Counted from the stretch's first letter, positions 41,630 to 54,469 are shown. The stretch: 64,000 bases of DNA from Breviolum minutum Mf 1.05b.01 (GCA_000507305.1 DF241174.1:1-64000); one strand, 5' to 3'. Made by a program: numbers and translations. Notes: generated from the letters alone by a model not told the origin.

Positions 41630-44600
41630 TTCTGTGTAAAAAACATGGCTGTGTGAAAGCCTTGCTGTGTAAATACTTTCTGTGTAAAAGCCCTGCTGTG
41701 TGTGTGTGTATAGGCCTTGCTGTGTAAAAGGCTTGCTGCGAAAAAAATGCTGTTTGCTGTGCAACAACCTTTCCGTGTAAAAGCCCTGCTGTGTGTGTGT
41801 GTACACCTCTCTAACACGAGGTTTGGATGGACTACAATTTGCTTCAACTACTTTGTATCAACTTCTCCTTTTCGATTTAGTTGCAGGGACAATTTCACCT
41901 TTAGTTGCAGGGGGTGCTGGGAACACCGACAAGTCCAGCACTAACGAAGACACTGGTCAGCTGTTTGTGATGTGAGCCAGGATGACGCGAGGGTGACGTA
42001 CCTCTTCGTCAAACTTATTGTTGGGTAACGCACCGTGTTTGTAGTTCTACTTCTCCGATTTGATCATCACAGACGTCCGTGTGCCACTTCAGTGGATTCA
42101 ACAGTCTTGATCAGTCTTGCATTGGATTGTTGCACTTATTTAGCATGGTGTTCTTATTGCATGGAGTTTTTATTCGCCTACCATGGCACGATTGCCGCAA
42201 TCTGTTCCAGGTGGGTCGAAAAATGATTTTAACGATCTAACGTTCCCTGACACTGATAGGGTATTCTATTGGATCAATTGGTAAACTCTTGTCTTCCTGA
42301 CAATCCGTGTGTGAAAACCTTTCTGTGTAAAAACCTTGCCGTGTGTGTAATCGCCCCGCTGTGTAAAATGCGGGTGTAAAAGCGTGGCCGCGGCCATGTC
42401 CGTGCCTGTGCCTGTGCCTGCTGGTGTTCGCGGTGGTGGTCGTGGCCGTGGTCATGCTGAGTCATACTTGTGTGAGGGGGAAGGGGGATGGGTGGGGGTA
42501 GGTTTTCAGAAAACAAAGAAACCATCGGTAAGGAAAAATCAGCAATAGCACAGCAAAGGAGAAAAAAACAGGCAAAGGCACTTTTCCATTGGACACGCCG
42601 GCAAGGCAGGCGGATTTTTTTGTTTCCATCTATATAGTCAAGGGAAAAAAGGGAAAAAAAACTCAGGTTGGAGATGGTTTCTTGTGGTTTTTCAAGCAGA
42701 AGAGCAACGCTGAGAATCCGGAGGATTTGATTGTGGAAGGCACTGAGCTGGGCGAGCAATGGCTGGGTACCCGTGGTCTCGTAGCTCCAGCACAAGAGCC
42801 AGCAGAGGTAGATCCTGCAAAATGGGGGCCTGGTGGCATCTATCCAATGTCTTGGCTGCTGCTTGTTCTTTGTTTATCATTATTTTTGAAATTGAAATCT
42901 CTTTTCTTCCTTCCATATTCAAACTTTCTTATTCTTTTTTGTTGTATCGGCCTTGGGCCCCTTGGGCCTTCTGGGCCCCTTGGGCCCTCGGGCTGGCAGG
43001 ATAACCTACCAGACGCTGTTGGGAGAGGCCATGGCGCTAATGTCTGGGGGTGCACCACTGTACAATGGAACCTCGCTTTCCTTTGATGTGGATTGTGCTA
43101 CGGGCGTGGGCCCTGGAGCCCAGGGCCTCAGGCAGGACGCACCAAATCGACTAAAGCTGGCTAAGGCTACCAACTACGGCATAATAACTACTGTAAGCCC
43201 ATGGAGTTGTGTTTGAACAGCCGCTGCAGAGTAGGCAGAGGGACAGCCGTCGACGCAGGTGTGGAGCATGGCCGGGACCTTCAGCTGCTGAGATGTCAAG
43301 CTTTACCGTTAACTTCATGAATACGTACATCCTGGCCCGGCAAGCCGGTTTCCTTGCGCTGTTGTTGGAGCAGAATGGCCTTTGCAAGGAGAACAAGAGT
43401 GCAGAAGAAATCTTGAAGATGAAGCAACCCTGCTGAGATGGGTTTTGCAGTCGCTTCTTGAGGTGTTACCTTCTTATACTTCCCTCACTGATTATTAGGG
43501 GGCATCCATTTGAGAGCGGCCCAAGGTGGAAGTGGCCCATCCACCATATAATTACTGACAATATGATTGATGACCAAAACTCAAAACCATATGGGATAGA
43601 CATCCATTCCTTAAGGTTTACAATGACCACTATTTCATTAATCGTCCTGGGCACCATGTCCAATAGCCAAGATAGCGTATCTGTTGCCTCCAGCTGAGGC
43701 AACTCCTTTTGGAAGCAGAATATCAGGATGACTTGAATGGAGTTATGATCTCAGTTGAGTGGACCAATCCCAAATGGTGGAAGAGTCCAGTTGCAGGAAA
43801 ATTGTTGACACATGTTGACACATACGGTTTAACACTCAGCTGTTCAGTTTTTAATTTAGAAAATCGTATCAAACTTTTTTGGGACCAAAATCTGGTAGCA
43901 CAGCTTCTGCAGGAATATGGAACAACACTTTTTGGGACCAACAGTTTTGAGTTTTGAATGCCAGCGCGCAATTCGTCCCTGAGGCTTCAAAGTACAGGTG
44001 CCAGGGCGGAGAGACATCTCTCCGCGTGGAAGATTGCACCTCACAGATTTTCCGAATCTCAGCCAAAAACACACCAAAACAATCCACAAAGAATATTCCG
44101 TAGATCCACCTCAGCAGTTGGAACACGTGAAATGAATCAAAATGGATCTAAGCAATGGTCATGGATCTAAGAAGCGGAATTGTGGATCTTGGGAATATCT
44201 AATCCAGACATGCAAGTCTTGCCAAGAATTGCCACGTAGATCCATGTAGATTGTGATTTGAAGGTTTTTGAGGGGAAAAAAAAGTCCACCGGAAGAACAA
44301 AACCGCAAAACCTTCTCCGCAAAATGAGGCAACTATGGTACACAGGTTGTCCTCTTGGGACAGTTGTATCCCGCTGGCGTGCCAGAATTCGGCTTGGTGA
44401 GCAGCCTCGGATGGTACAGGGGTTTTGGTTGGATTGCCCGCGATGGCAAGGTGTACGACATAGATCCCAAACTTGGTTTGAGCAATATGGTCGTGGCTGA
44501 GCCTTGGGTTCCAGATTGAGTTTTTGAAAAGCGGTAAAGATGGATGTAGATGCTGTAGATGTGGAATGTTTTGAAGATGTCAAAATGAAAACATATCCTG

Positions 44601-47600
44601 TACCAATGGGCGTTGTTATTTGTTTTTTGGTACATGTTTCATGGTTGATTAATACACACGAGCCCTGAGGAGAAAGCCGACGGTGGCCAGATTAGGCGGG
44701 GACCATCTTACAACCATTGGATGACTCTGGGTCCTCATATTAAGACATACCAGGTGCCCAATGTATATTGAAATTGGCCTCCAATGTCGCCAGTTTAAGG
44801 TTTATTAAGGTTTCAGAAGCTGACCTTTGGGCAGTGTGTTTCAAATTTTTTGGGAGATGTGCTGGATCAGTCTGTATCTTTTCTAGTTCAGCACAAAGTG
44901 GGGGACCTTCCAAACACAAACGTAGCTGTGGCGCTAAACGAAAGAACCAAAACGAAGTCAAATCAAGAGCCAGCCGAGCAGCCACGGTGTTCTAGACATG
45001 TTGCATACAATGCTTGGAGCTTGCAAGTGGTGTGTAGATCGCTTGAATATCGAGTGCAGGTTGTTTGCCTTGTCCATGGAGCCAGGTTGCAAGTTAAGGT
45101 CAGCGAGGTTCTGTATTAATTCTAAATGCTTTTTCATTGCCAAGACATATGGTTTGAATCACATGATTTCTCAGATCAGAGGTCATACCCAGGTCCAGCC
45201 TAGGTTGCCTCTTATTTTGGTACATTGTGCCAGGCTGCTTGTCAAATCCCTCCCCCAAAAACGGGGACATCTGGGGGGATTTGGCGCAGAGAACATCTGT
45301 GCAGGTACATGCAGAACTCCACCCAGAAGCCAAAAAGTTATGCACCAGATAGCTGTGGCCAGTCCTTCATCATCGATGAAACTTCACCAACTGCCGAGTG
45401 CCTGCCATGCCCCAGGGGCACAGGCACAAAGCACTGTGCAGTGAAAAAGGGCTTTTGCGATGCCAATGTTTCACATGGGATTTCTTTGTCGCTCTGTCTT
45501 TAGCCAATTTGGAGTTGATATCATCGCAGTGTGGTCAACTTGGCAGGCAATCCAATGAATGGCAGCAACACGTGCAGCATTCCTTTGCCCGAAGTCTGCC
45601 CAGCTGGTCGCTTTTGGAACTTTGAAGCCGTTGCTGCTAGAAGCTAACTTAATGTTGAATGTGGGAATTGAATGATTTCGGGGTATGCAACTTGTAAAGC
45701 GAGGTCCAATGCCATGACCCTTTGAAAACCTGTGACATCCAGCGCTTTCTCAGGTTTGCGAGAAGTGCCCTGTTGGCACCATCGCTGCAGTTCCTGGCCT
45801 GACCGAATGTGAGCAATGCCCTGAAGGTCTTTTTGCTTCAGTGGAAGGCTCCATGCAGTGTACTCCTTGTCCCATGGGCAGCATCGCACCATTGCCTGGG
45901 CAGAGCTCTTGTATGCCCTGTGAGATGGGAAGCTACACCAATGCCTCTGATCGCATCCACTGCACACCATGTCCAGCATCCTTCGTGACAATTCAAAGAG
46001 GCTCCGTCAGCATGGCTGAGTGTGTTTGCCCCAAAGGCTTTTTGCGACTCCAGGGCCAGTTCTGTGCACAGTGCAATGAAGAAGCTGCCTTTTGCCCGGG
46101 TGAGATGAACGATACGAGGTGTTTGTTTGGCCAAAGCTTTTAGTCAGACAGCATGAAACGTCATGAAATGAACCACAGACTCTTGAGAAGTTGGGGATGT
46201 GATTTTGACTTATAGTAAAAGGTAGACCGTAGACGTTGGAATGTGTTGAATTGACATGGCCTGAAGCCCTGAGAGGATAGAAAGCAAGGAAAACTATTTC
46301 CTCTCCGTGTATGACTTTCATGTGGTTTCAGATGAAGAGGGAGTCGGCAAAGGGTCAAGTGAAAGCCAATTTGAGAGCCTCCCTCATTCATATTTGTGCA
46401 TCTCCGACAAGAATTGTCCCGAAGGAAGCCGGGTGGATGAATGTCCAGTTGGTTACACTGGCCCTGTTTCTGAGCTGCGAGAAAACGTCACAGTTTTGAA
46501 GAATTTGATTGTTGGCAGTTCCTTGACATGTACCGTTCGCAACTCACATTGGTGTCTTGTTCAGTCCGCAAAAACGCCGGTCTCGCGAAGCGTGAGGTTT
46601 GTGCAGAGTGCGAAGCCGGTTGGTACAGATCAAGTTCAGACTGTGTGGAATGTGATGTGGGACCTTTCTCATTTTGCTATGCCATCCTGGGCCCTGTGAT
46701 CATCTTTGGAGCAGCTGCCTTAAGAACTGTCATAACGACTTTCAGTACAACATGTTTCATTACAACAATCATTTTTATCACAAACACATTGTTTAATGAC
46801 TCAACTCAACTCAGCGAGCGCTCAAGGTACTTTCGATACTTCTCCTCAAGATTTCTTCCAAGCCCAAACGAGCTGCAGTGGAGAGTGCGGAGACCATGGC
46901 ATCCATTGTTGCCATTTTCTTGAATTTCAGTCAGATCATTGGCGTGTTGCCCTCCATGAATGTGGAATGGCCACCTTTCTTGAAATCAGCCTTCGACTTT
47001 TGCAGCCTGGTTTTTAGCCTGAATTTGGGTGCAGTGGGCTATGAATGCTATGCAGGCAAAATCGACGCATCGATTTTGGAGAAGCCTTTTGTGTTGCTGC
47101 TCGCCACTCTCTTCATGTCCATGATGTGGAAGTTGAGCCGAAGCACTTCCAAGTTGAGTTTTGGCGTGTTCGGTGGGTGTGATGGGTCCTTGGTGTGATG
47201 TACTGAATGTACTGAAAGGAACTCTAGATACAGCTTCGGGATCACATGGAAGACTTAGTCGATATTTCTAAAGGTAACCCCGGTGACCAAAATACACGCT
47301 TTGTTTTTGGAATATTTTATGAACAGCACAGTCAAGAGCCTTCTGGGTTGCTTCATTTGATATCGCATCACAGCTCAAAGCAACAGATGATTGAGAAAAG
47401 TAGACACAAGCTTACGTACAATGTGTTGGCCTCCCCCCACACATAGAGTGGGTTGGTTTCCAACTTCTAAAGGTAACCCGAATTCAAGACTGTTGAATCG
47501 AATGTCAGTCTGGTTGACGCCGGCAGTGTGCTTGACTGATTGACCATGACCATGAAAAGACATTGGCGAGGTGCCCTCTCGCAAAGTGGAAAGAGACATT

Positions 47601-49113
47601 ATTTTGTGAATTTGTGATGCATGAAGGGTTTGTGATCTAAAACTCTGAGGAAATGCCTTGGCCTGTACATGCTTCCTTTCGCTGGGCTTACCAATGCAAT
47701 TGGGACCCTTTTGGATCTTTGCTTTGAACCGTTGGCCATGGCAGGCTTCAACATGTTCAATTGCTATGCTCATCCCAGTGGTGGATCTTCTATCCGCAGC
47801 AAGCCACAGATGATTTGCTTTGGACCTGCTTGGGTCACACGAGTGTTGCCTAGCACAGCTGTTTTGATTCTTCTGACCTTGGCCATCTACACTCTGTTCG
47901 TCATTCTTGCATGCTATGCAGCGCGCATGAAGAAAGAACACACGCATTCGATCACCTTCATTTGGGGCAGGTTCCGTCCAGAGGCTTACTACTGGGGCAT
48001 TCCCTTCATTACCCGCAACTTGTTCATCGCAATTGCCCCAGCACTGTCTCAGAATCCCTTCATCGTGGCCACTCTGATCAACTCATCCTTGCTCATCTAC
48101 CTGTACTACTTACTCAGATTTTGGCCCTGGAAAACTCCCTTGCAAAATGTCGCAGATGCGGTTGTGGTCCTGTCCTTGAATATCACCGTGGCCACTGGGG
48201 CTTTTTTTGCCCGAAACCACACCTTTCCCTACAGCGAGGACCAGGAGACTTTTGCGTGGTTTTTTCTGAGAATCGCCGCCACCTTCCCCATCATCGGTGC
48301 TTTTGTGGCCTGCGCAGTGGTACTTGCCCTGGGCTGCTTGGAGTCGAAACGGAAGCCCAGGCAAAAGCTCGTGAACAAGGTGTGGGTTCCGAGGCTACCC
48401 TTCAAACCGCGCCGCATTTTAACATTGAAGTCATGCACAGTAGTCACGAGTCAAGCATCTTTTGCGCGATGCGGATGCGATGCGGATTTTTCTTGTTCGC
48501 CTTGCTGTGATTTTTCACATCTAATGCTTTTGCGTCCGTGCGGAGAGGTGCTGGCCATGTATGCCGACGTCACCATTGACCTAGCGGCAATCGTTAAAGC
48601 CACGGAAGGTGATGAAGAAATGGCAGCTTGGTGTGGTAAGTTATATCCAGAGTTGTTGGATTACTTGTTTTTTTAGATTTCCCACTATGAAGGACGCCAC
48701 TGGCTATAGCAAACTTATGCACTATGTAATAAGTATATAGTATATAATATATATACAGTATATACATATATATATTTACACTGTATATGTATGCACTCCT
48801 GTGATATATGTAAAAGAATGCATGGATACATATAGATAAATGACTGAATTAACAATATATAATAGTAAATGTTTAATATACATGATATAAATATTTAATT
48901 TCATATTGTATTGGATGTACGCTATGTGTACACGCAATTTCAGAAGACCTTGCATTTTCTCCAAGCATCAATTCCAAGGAGAAGAAACTCAGGGCAAACT
49001 TCAACAACCTCTCTCACTATGATGCCGAGACAATTTGGAGCCTCCTTCAAAATAGAAATCGCCCTCGGATTTTTCACACTTTAGGGCTTCAAGGGCCGGA
49101 ACTTGAAAATTGA
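40776..49113 (+). CDS. Receptor-like multi-pass membrane protein (multi-exon gene)
   Basis: Exons in one direction assemble into a large surface protein: signal peptide and ligand-binding-like ectodomain, cysteine-rich repeats, ~10 membrane segments and a cytosolic tail. Supported exons: 40776-~41629, 42667-42807, 43000-43105, 44346-44507, 45305-~45440, 45530-45629, 45754-46099, 46332-46465, 46597-~46728, 46879-47176, 47650-48370, 48548-48635, 48944-49113. Phases match exactly across 45629/45754, 46099/46332, 46465/46597, 47176/47650, 48370/48548 and 48635/48944. Other junctions are unresolved. Introns are 124-480 bp where known. Function is inferred as sensing or signalling at a membrane; ligand and partners are unknown. 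An N-terminal extension from 40680 is open in frame, but the ATG at 40776 is followed by a good signal peptide. Confidence 0.6.
41632..41800 (+). repeat. Intronic 'tgtgtaaaagcc' repeat
   Basis: About eight degenerate ~20-bp units 'ctgtgtaaaagccttg' follow the first receptor exon. The family returns at 42305-42385. The unit contains GTAAAAG, which resembles the putative donor of the exon directly before it. Confidence 0.75.
42667..44507 (+). CDS. Receptor gene, further ectodomain exons
   Basis: Three well-bounded exons: 42667-42807 (VGDGFLWFFKQKSNAENPED, ends GAG before GTAGAT), 43000-43105 (ITYQTLLGEAMALMSGGAPL, YNGTSLSFDVDCATG, ends before GTGGGC) and 44346-44507 (VVLLGQLYPAGVPEFGLVSS, LGWYRGFGWIARDGKVYDID, ends GAGCCTTGG before GTTCCA). 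YNGT is a possible glycosylation site. Exons between 43105 and 44346 are uncertain; 43195-43435 contains an open segment (SSFTVNFMNTYILARQAGF) that may be one. All would be extracellular. Confidence 0.45.
45305..46465 (+). CDS. Receptor gene, cysteine-rich GCC2/GCC3-type repeat exons
   Basis: 45305-~45440 codes YMQNSTQKPKSYAPDSCGQS...ECLPCPRGTGTKHCA. 45530-45629 codes VNLAGNPMNGSNTCSIPLPE VCPAGRFWNF. 45754-46099 holds consecutive CxxCPxGxxxxxxGxxxCxxC repeats (CEKCPVGTIAAVPGLTECEQ, CPEGLFASVEGSMQCTPC, CPMGSIAPLPGQSSCMPC, CEMGSYTNASDRIHCTPC) and ends at AFCP. 46332-46465 codes a segment with CISDKNCPEGSRVDECPVGY. These are ephrin-receptor/GCC2-GCC3 or TNFR-like modules, disulphide-rich and extracellular. 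Donor GGTGAG, acceptor TTTCAG and donor CCT-GTTTCT fit the phases (1 and 0). Confidence 0.75.
46597..48635 (+). CDS. Receptor gene, membrane-spanning exons
   Basis: 46597 begins VCAECEAGWYRSSSDCVECD, ending the Cys-rich part, then the first membrane segment (SFCYAILGPVIIFGAAAL). 46879-47176 adds three (ASIVAIFLNFSQIIGVL; FCSLVFSLNLGAVGYEC; KPFVLLLATLFMSMMWKL). 47650-48370 adds about six (MLPFAGLTNAIGTLLDLC; STAVLILLTLAIYTLFVILA; IPFITRNLFIAIAPAL; IVATLINSSLLIYLYYLL; ADAVVVLSLNITVATGAFF; FPIIGAFVACAVVLALGCL). 48548-48635 (VLAMYADVTIDLAAIVKATE) starts the tail. A piece may be missing between 46728 and 46879, because the phases do not match there. This is the general plan of large protist Cys-rich multi-pass proteins, but no named family is claimed. 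Confidence 0.7.
48944..49113 (+). CDS. Receptor gene, C-terminal exon
   Basis: After CAATTTCAG the frame (phase 1, completing a Glu codon with the base before the GTAAGT donor at 48636) reads EDLAFSPSINSKEKKLRANF and NNLSHYDAETIWSLLQNRNR to TGA 49111-49113. The intron 48636-48943 is AT-rich with (TA)n. The tail is cytosolic by topology. A further splice before the stop cannot be excluded. Confidence 0.6.
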
Positions 49114-49740
49114 CCAACTAACTTCATGCAACACCTCCGGCCGTGGTTGTTTTGGTAGATAGCCGGGTCCAACATTCGTCAAGCGAGTCCAACCAAAGTT
49201 GTAATTTCCACACCTATGTTGTGAAGGAACAAACACGAGTTCCGAAACTACCTCGGAAACTACTGTCTTTTGGATGTATTGCGAAGCTAAGACTGATGTT
49301 ACATTCGTCAGTGTTGCCTCCCTCAAGCTACATTCTAAGGCTGGAAGCGTCCAGCCCGACTAGTGACTAGTTCTGAGTCCACTAGAGTGAACAATAATGG
49401 GGAGTTTCTACATTACGTTTGGGCCTTACATGTCTATTTATCCATCATTTTATGGATCATTTTTAAGATGTTACTTTCCTGCATACTGAAAGACCCAGGA
49501 CTAAAGTCATCCTATAGCAGGTTTCTCAGAATGGCCCATGTTTTTGTCGCCTTCCGGGCTGAAATGTTGTTGGAGGATGGCTGCCTTCTTCCCAAAGAGT
49601 TTTACCGCTGGGTTTTCAACTGTCTTCATGATGTCTGCCTTGCTTTGGGATGTTTACCTATTGAAAGGTTGCCGGTTGCCTTGTCGGCCACAACTTGTCG
49701 GGTCATGCCTCTACCCGTCGCTGGCTGTGGCTACTGGGAT
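49114..49740. other. No gene assigned
   Basis: An ORF at 49363-49860 runs into the composite repeat and is not supported. No other feature seen. Confidence 0.4.
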
Positions 49741-50560
49741 GTGCATGGAACTTCATATGCCAGTAGTCCCGCACAAGGCGGTGGCGGAAGTTTCAAGAAT
49801 AGGAAACCTATAGGAGAGATTGGTTGTTGTGAGTCACCGATGGCAGAGCAACAGCAGTGATGGATCGAACTGTCCAAATGTCTAGCTGACTAATTGACGA
49901 ACTGACTAGCTGACTAATTGACTAACTGACTAACTGTCTGACTGATTGGCTGACTAACTGACTCGTTGACTCACTGACTAACTGACGAAGGGGCCAACTG
50001 TCTAATTGACGAACTGCTCAACTCTTGAACTGACTAACTGACCAATTGCTTAACTGATTAACTGATTAACTGACTAATTGACTCAGTGACTACTGTAATT
50101 GGTTAACTGACTAATTGACGAACTGACTCACTCACTGACTGACTGACTAACTGGCTAATTGTTTAATTTTTCATTTCGCCTCTGAAGACATGACTCCGCG
50201 CCCCCCGCTTTAGCAAGCTTACTTTTCGACCCACCTTACTGTTCGACCCACCAGACCCACAAATCATTGGAAAAGCATAGCACGTCGCGACTTTCCCAAC
50301 ATTTTTCGCCCGTGACTCTACTTTCTTTTGACTCCTGCTTCTCTGCTCTGCTTTTTCCATATTGTCGATAAGTAGCACCCAAATCTGGTTGGTGGTTTGG
50401 AATATTGGTTCCCAGGGAACTTGGATATGATCCCACGATGGACGGCAGATTTTGATGGGTTGAACGGTAACCAGATCTTCCACTGATTTCACCACACTGT
50501 GAGGATTTGGACGGTTTTGAGTGGTCCGGAACACAAAAGTCGGACGGCATTTACCGCACA
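49741..50560 (-). repeat. Composite repeat element, copy B (inverted)
   Basis: Read on the minus strand, it matches copy A (25020-26880): a left part (about 50200-50560, including a segment around 'gtcgcgacgtgctatgc' against 'gtcgcgaaatgctttg'), a 'ctgactaactgactaattga' satellite (49868-50165, shorter than in A) and a right part (49745-49850). The 94-bp tandem units of copy A are missing. Confidence 0.7.
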
Positions 50561-50599
50561 TAAGCGTGAACAGTAACCACAAATTACCCAAGCAGCCAG

Positions 50600-53500
50600 C
50601 ATTGACACATGATGAAAGTGGACATCCTCAAAAATCCACCCATATTTTCACCATTCTATAGCTTGGAGGAACGATGCACGCCCGGCCTCGCCGTGAGGAA
50701 TGCTTTCAAAATCTTGAACACTTATGTCATTGGCAGTCAAGTCAGCAAAACTATGTCACGCAGAATCGACCTTGATGGGGCAATAGCACGTGGCAGTCGC
50801 CTCGTTTTTGAGCCCGTCAATGACATGTTGGAGACTCTCGGCTGATGTTACAATATTGAGATATAAGTGCATGAAAGTCAGGCGAGAACAGGTTGAAAGG
50901 AGGCCGCCAAAATCATCAGGCGGCAAATAGACAGTTTCAAGAGGAACTCTGAATGTAAGACACTTGTGAAACAATGTGACACCTGTGACATGGGTTCTGA
51001 GGCTTTGGTACTGTGTGAAACCTCTACTCTGCATGATTAGATTTCAGAGTCTTGTTCTTGCGCAGGCCCCAGATGTCTCGCGATGAAAAGCAATCTCCAA
51101 AGGAGGCAGCAGAGCATGAGGAGAAAAAAGACCCTGAGGAGACACCAGTGAGGGTCAGCATCAATGAAAATGCTCAAGATGGTGTGAAGAATATTTGGAT
51201 TTGAGGGCAAAGGACGCCAAGAAGTTATTGATACTTTTTTGGTTACGCCCATAGACATTGGAGAGGACACCTAATGATACTTAGTTTCATAGAGCTATGC
51301 AAACTGGCGTCCCTTGCTGCCTTGCTTGACTGTGTCGCAGAATGTGACGGCTGCGCTGGTGGCCTTCTTCCGAATGCCTGACAAAATGCGTATGTTGATG
51401 GCCACATGTGCGAATGGATGGTGTATCGTGAAGCTGTGTGATTCAGCACATGCTGGAAATGTTGTAGTTATATAAAAGATAATCGTGCTCCCTGAGTGAA
51501 GACAACAGTCGTTGTTTGCTACATCAGAAGGCTGTAGCAACTACAGCTTTGCTGCAATGCCGTTCTTTTCTCCTGTTGTTAGACCTACCCTAATCATAAT
51601 CGTGAATGGATATGTATACGATATATATATATATATATTATATATATGTCAATTGGCCAACCCTGGCTGAACACCTCAAAAGTGTCAATGCAAGATTGTA
51701 AAATATGTGACCCAATTTCCCGGAGAGACCAAAAGGTTTAGGCGCCATGCACTGCTATACCGTCCACGCCACTCAATTGAGAAATGAGTAGCCCGTCCCA
51801 TATTCTGTTTGGAGCAGGCTTCGAAAATACCAAGGAATCTGAAGAACAATGAGATAGTATTTCAAGCCCGGTCATGTGCCTTTGTGGAGCGATATTCATT
51901 GGAAAGGTCGAAGCAATGCCAAACCTTGGACCACAGCCGGTGTCCCGAAAGCGCAACAGTGATGTTTGTGTTGCAAACACAGGTTCGCACTTTATTGTGC
52001 TATTTTCCGTGAACGACTTCAGGTCAACCTGGAAAAGAGTATCCGTATCCTGACTGGCATTGTGACACTCTTCTCGAGAGTTTGGGGCAACTGCTTTCCT
52101 GCCGATGCCAGATGATCAATGTGCAAAAGGCCCTGCCATCTTCTTGGACGACTAGCTTGTACGAGCTGCTCCGCAGACATCTTCTTTTCCACATGCAAAG
52201 CCAAGAGGTCACCGAAATCAAACACAAAGGCGAAAAGGATATCCTTATATCATGGCCCTATCACACTTACCAATTTGAATGTAGTTGCAACGGCGTCACC
52301 TCCTTGTACTTTATGAGCACAGTGCCTTCATCTGGTGTCGTGACTTGTGGTTCTTTTGTTGCACAGGCGAGGACCGAGGACAGTCACATACTCCGCAATG
52401 CAATCACCTTTGGAGGTGTACTCCAAGTCCTAGTCCCAACAAGCAACCCACCGCCGCTAGCATGCGTAAGATTTTGCATCGGGGAAACAGCGTGACAAAC
52501 CGTAAGGCTTCATAGCTTGCAGAAATCAGCATAGGAAGCACGTATGCGTTCAGGGAAGTCAAAGTTAAACTGCAATAGATGTCCGCAAAATGTCTCGTCG
52601 CAACAATACCATTCAAACATTTTAAGATGCAGATACTCTCGACATGAAATGTACATGCCGAACCCTATCCAAAGACTGAAGTAAATCAATCATGACACAT
52701 CAACAGTCTCAGTGCAACAAAGACGTTGACATCTCAGTCACACCGCCCATGTGAACACAACATCGCCACACTGCCCCTTCAGAACCCAGGCCTAAAGACG
52801 AAGCAGCAGACGGATTGCGACGAATCCAGGAGCAATGCTTGCACAACTTGCGCCTTGTCCGCTTTCCACAAGATCCAAAACCATATCTGTTCAAGCCTGC
52901 TCTTTCGGTGACTGCGGCATCGGCAGCTGGTCACGCTACTGTGCAAGACATCTATGACGGCCCGGTCTTTCTTGCCAGTGTCTGTGCAAACAATCTAGGA
53001 CCGCCTTCTTTGCAAGTCTTTTGCGGAAAACATCTGTGCAAATCTTCGGTGCAAGATCTACGATGTAATTATTCTGCTCTGCAACCTACTTGTGCAAGTC
53101 TTCTGTGCAAGATATGCGATGTGTATGAATACTGCTATGTTTTTTCAGAGGAGCCCTCCGCGGTGCCTTCCGGAAAACAAACAAACATATAATGGAATTG
53201 GGGCTCGATAACTGGCAACTGGCAAATGCGCTCCGTTTTCCGGGTTTTAAATGTCCCATGTCATGTCTCCTCTACTAAGATTTTGTCAGGTAGTCAAATT
53301 ATATATTATGTTTAGCACGTTTAGTGCCCATCAGCCATCGGCCCATGAACAATGTGGCAAAAGGCTGGGTGGCACTGCAACAGATTTACCCCGCCGACAT
53401 TTAAAATGTCGAAGTGCTGGAGTTTTCGTGGGTGTGTATGGCCCATCCCTGCTGCTAGGGCGGCAGAAAACTCATGGCCGCGAGAATACGAGGAAATACA

Positions 53501-54330
53501 ACTTTCTGTCAGAAGTTTCAGCTGAAAGCTGGCTTTATGGCGAAAACTGGACCTTTACATTCAAGTGTCCGGCTCGGAAAAAATCTGTTGAATATTAGTG
53601 GACGCCCCGGGGCCCCAAGTAGTGGAAGAACGTCGATTTGATTCCATGTCCATTTGCACATCGGAAGGCCCAGGGACACATTCGGATAAAGAAGCGCAAA
53701 CATGAAGTTTGTCTAAGGGTTGAAACTGTTTCACAACACTATGTCCTATAATGTCCTATACAGTTTCGTTTCATCCCGGTTATTGCTTCCAAAAATCCAC
53801 AAGAATCCAACGAGTGTCCATCAACTGTATTCCAACCCCCAACCTCTGAGCAACCCGTGAAGGCCCGCAGAGCAGAGGCCGACGGAGCAGATTTCCAAAC
53901 ACGCCATCGACAAAAGGCTCAGGCGAGTCACCCCCCGTAAGGATGGGTCTTACTTGGTTGCGGAAGATTTCAATAAGAAGTACAGCCTGGGCCGGAGGCG
54001 CAGTCTTGAAAACTGAAAACCATAGGAACTGTTAGTAGTAGGCACAAATGTATCCTGCATATCTCTCCATTTCTTCCATTCCTCACACATTGTTGAAACT
54101 GAAGGGATTGTCCCATCACCGGAAACAAAGTGTTTATATACGAGCGTTTATGCCCATGCTATTGTTTGCTATAGTTTATTTGATGTAAACATCACAATCC
54201 CCAAACAAGGAGGGGTCAAACCAGTGCGAGATCTAACATGCATGCAATGTCAGGAGTGGAAAGGTCAACCCTTGAAATCAAGATTCCAGATTGCTACAAA
54301 CCTTGTGAAAAACTCGGGCTTCCCAATTTG
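50600..54330. other. Unique DNA, no gene assigned
   Basis: About 3.7 kb with only short open segments. The most protein-like are minus-strand 50756-51034 (LPPDDFGGLLSTCSRLTFMH) and plus-strand 52021-52110 (VNLEKSIRILTGIVTLFSRV), neither with a partner. A (TA)n run lies at 51620-51650 and 'tgtgcaa' recurs within 52930-53120. Confidence 0.35.
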
Positions 54331-54345
54331 ACTGATTCCAAAATG

Positions 54346-54462
54346 ATACTGTTGATCGAAAAATCCTGCACCACTTAGGATGCCCTAAGTGTTGGTTTTA
54401 TACCAGTATCAAAACCTTTTGGGGCATCCTAAGCGGTCCAGGATTTTTCCATCAACCGTATT
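54346..54462. repeat. MITE-like hairpin
   Basis: Arms of ~39 bp (54346-54384 and 54424-54462) are inverted near-copies, including 'aaaaatcctg' and 'cttaggatgcc', around a ~40-bp loop. It could be a small inverted-repeat transposon remnant or a structured RNA. Confidence 0.65.
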
Positions 54463-54469
54463 TCATTAT

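Noticed and set aside
49363-49860. Plus-strand ORF of 165 codons
   Set aside because: Its last third lies in the composite repeat, three frames are open, and no domain is seen.
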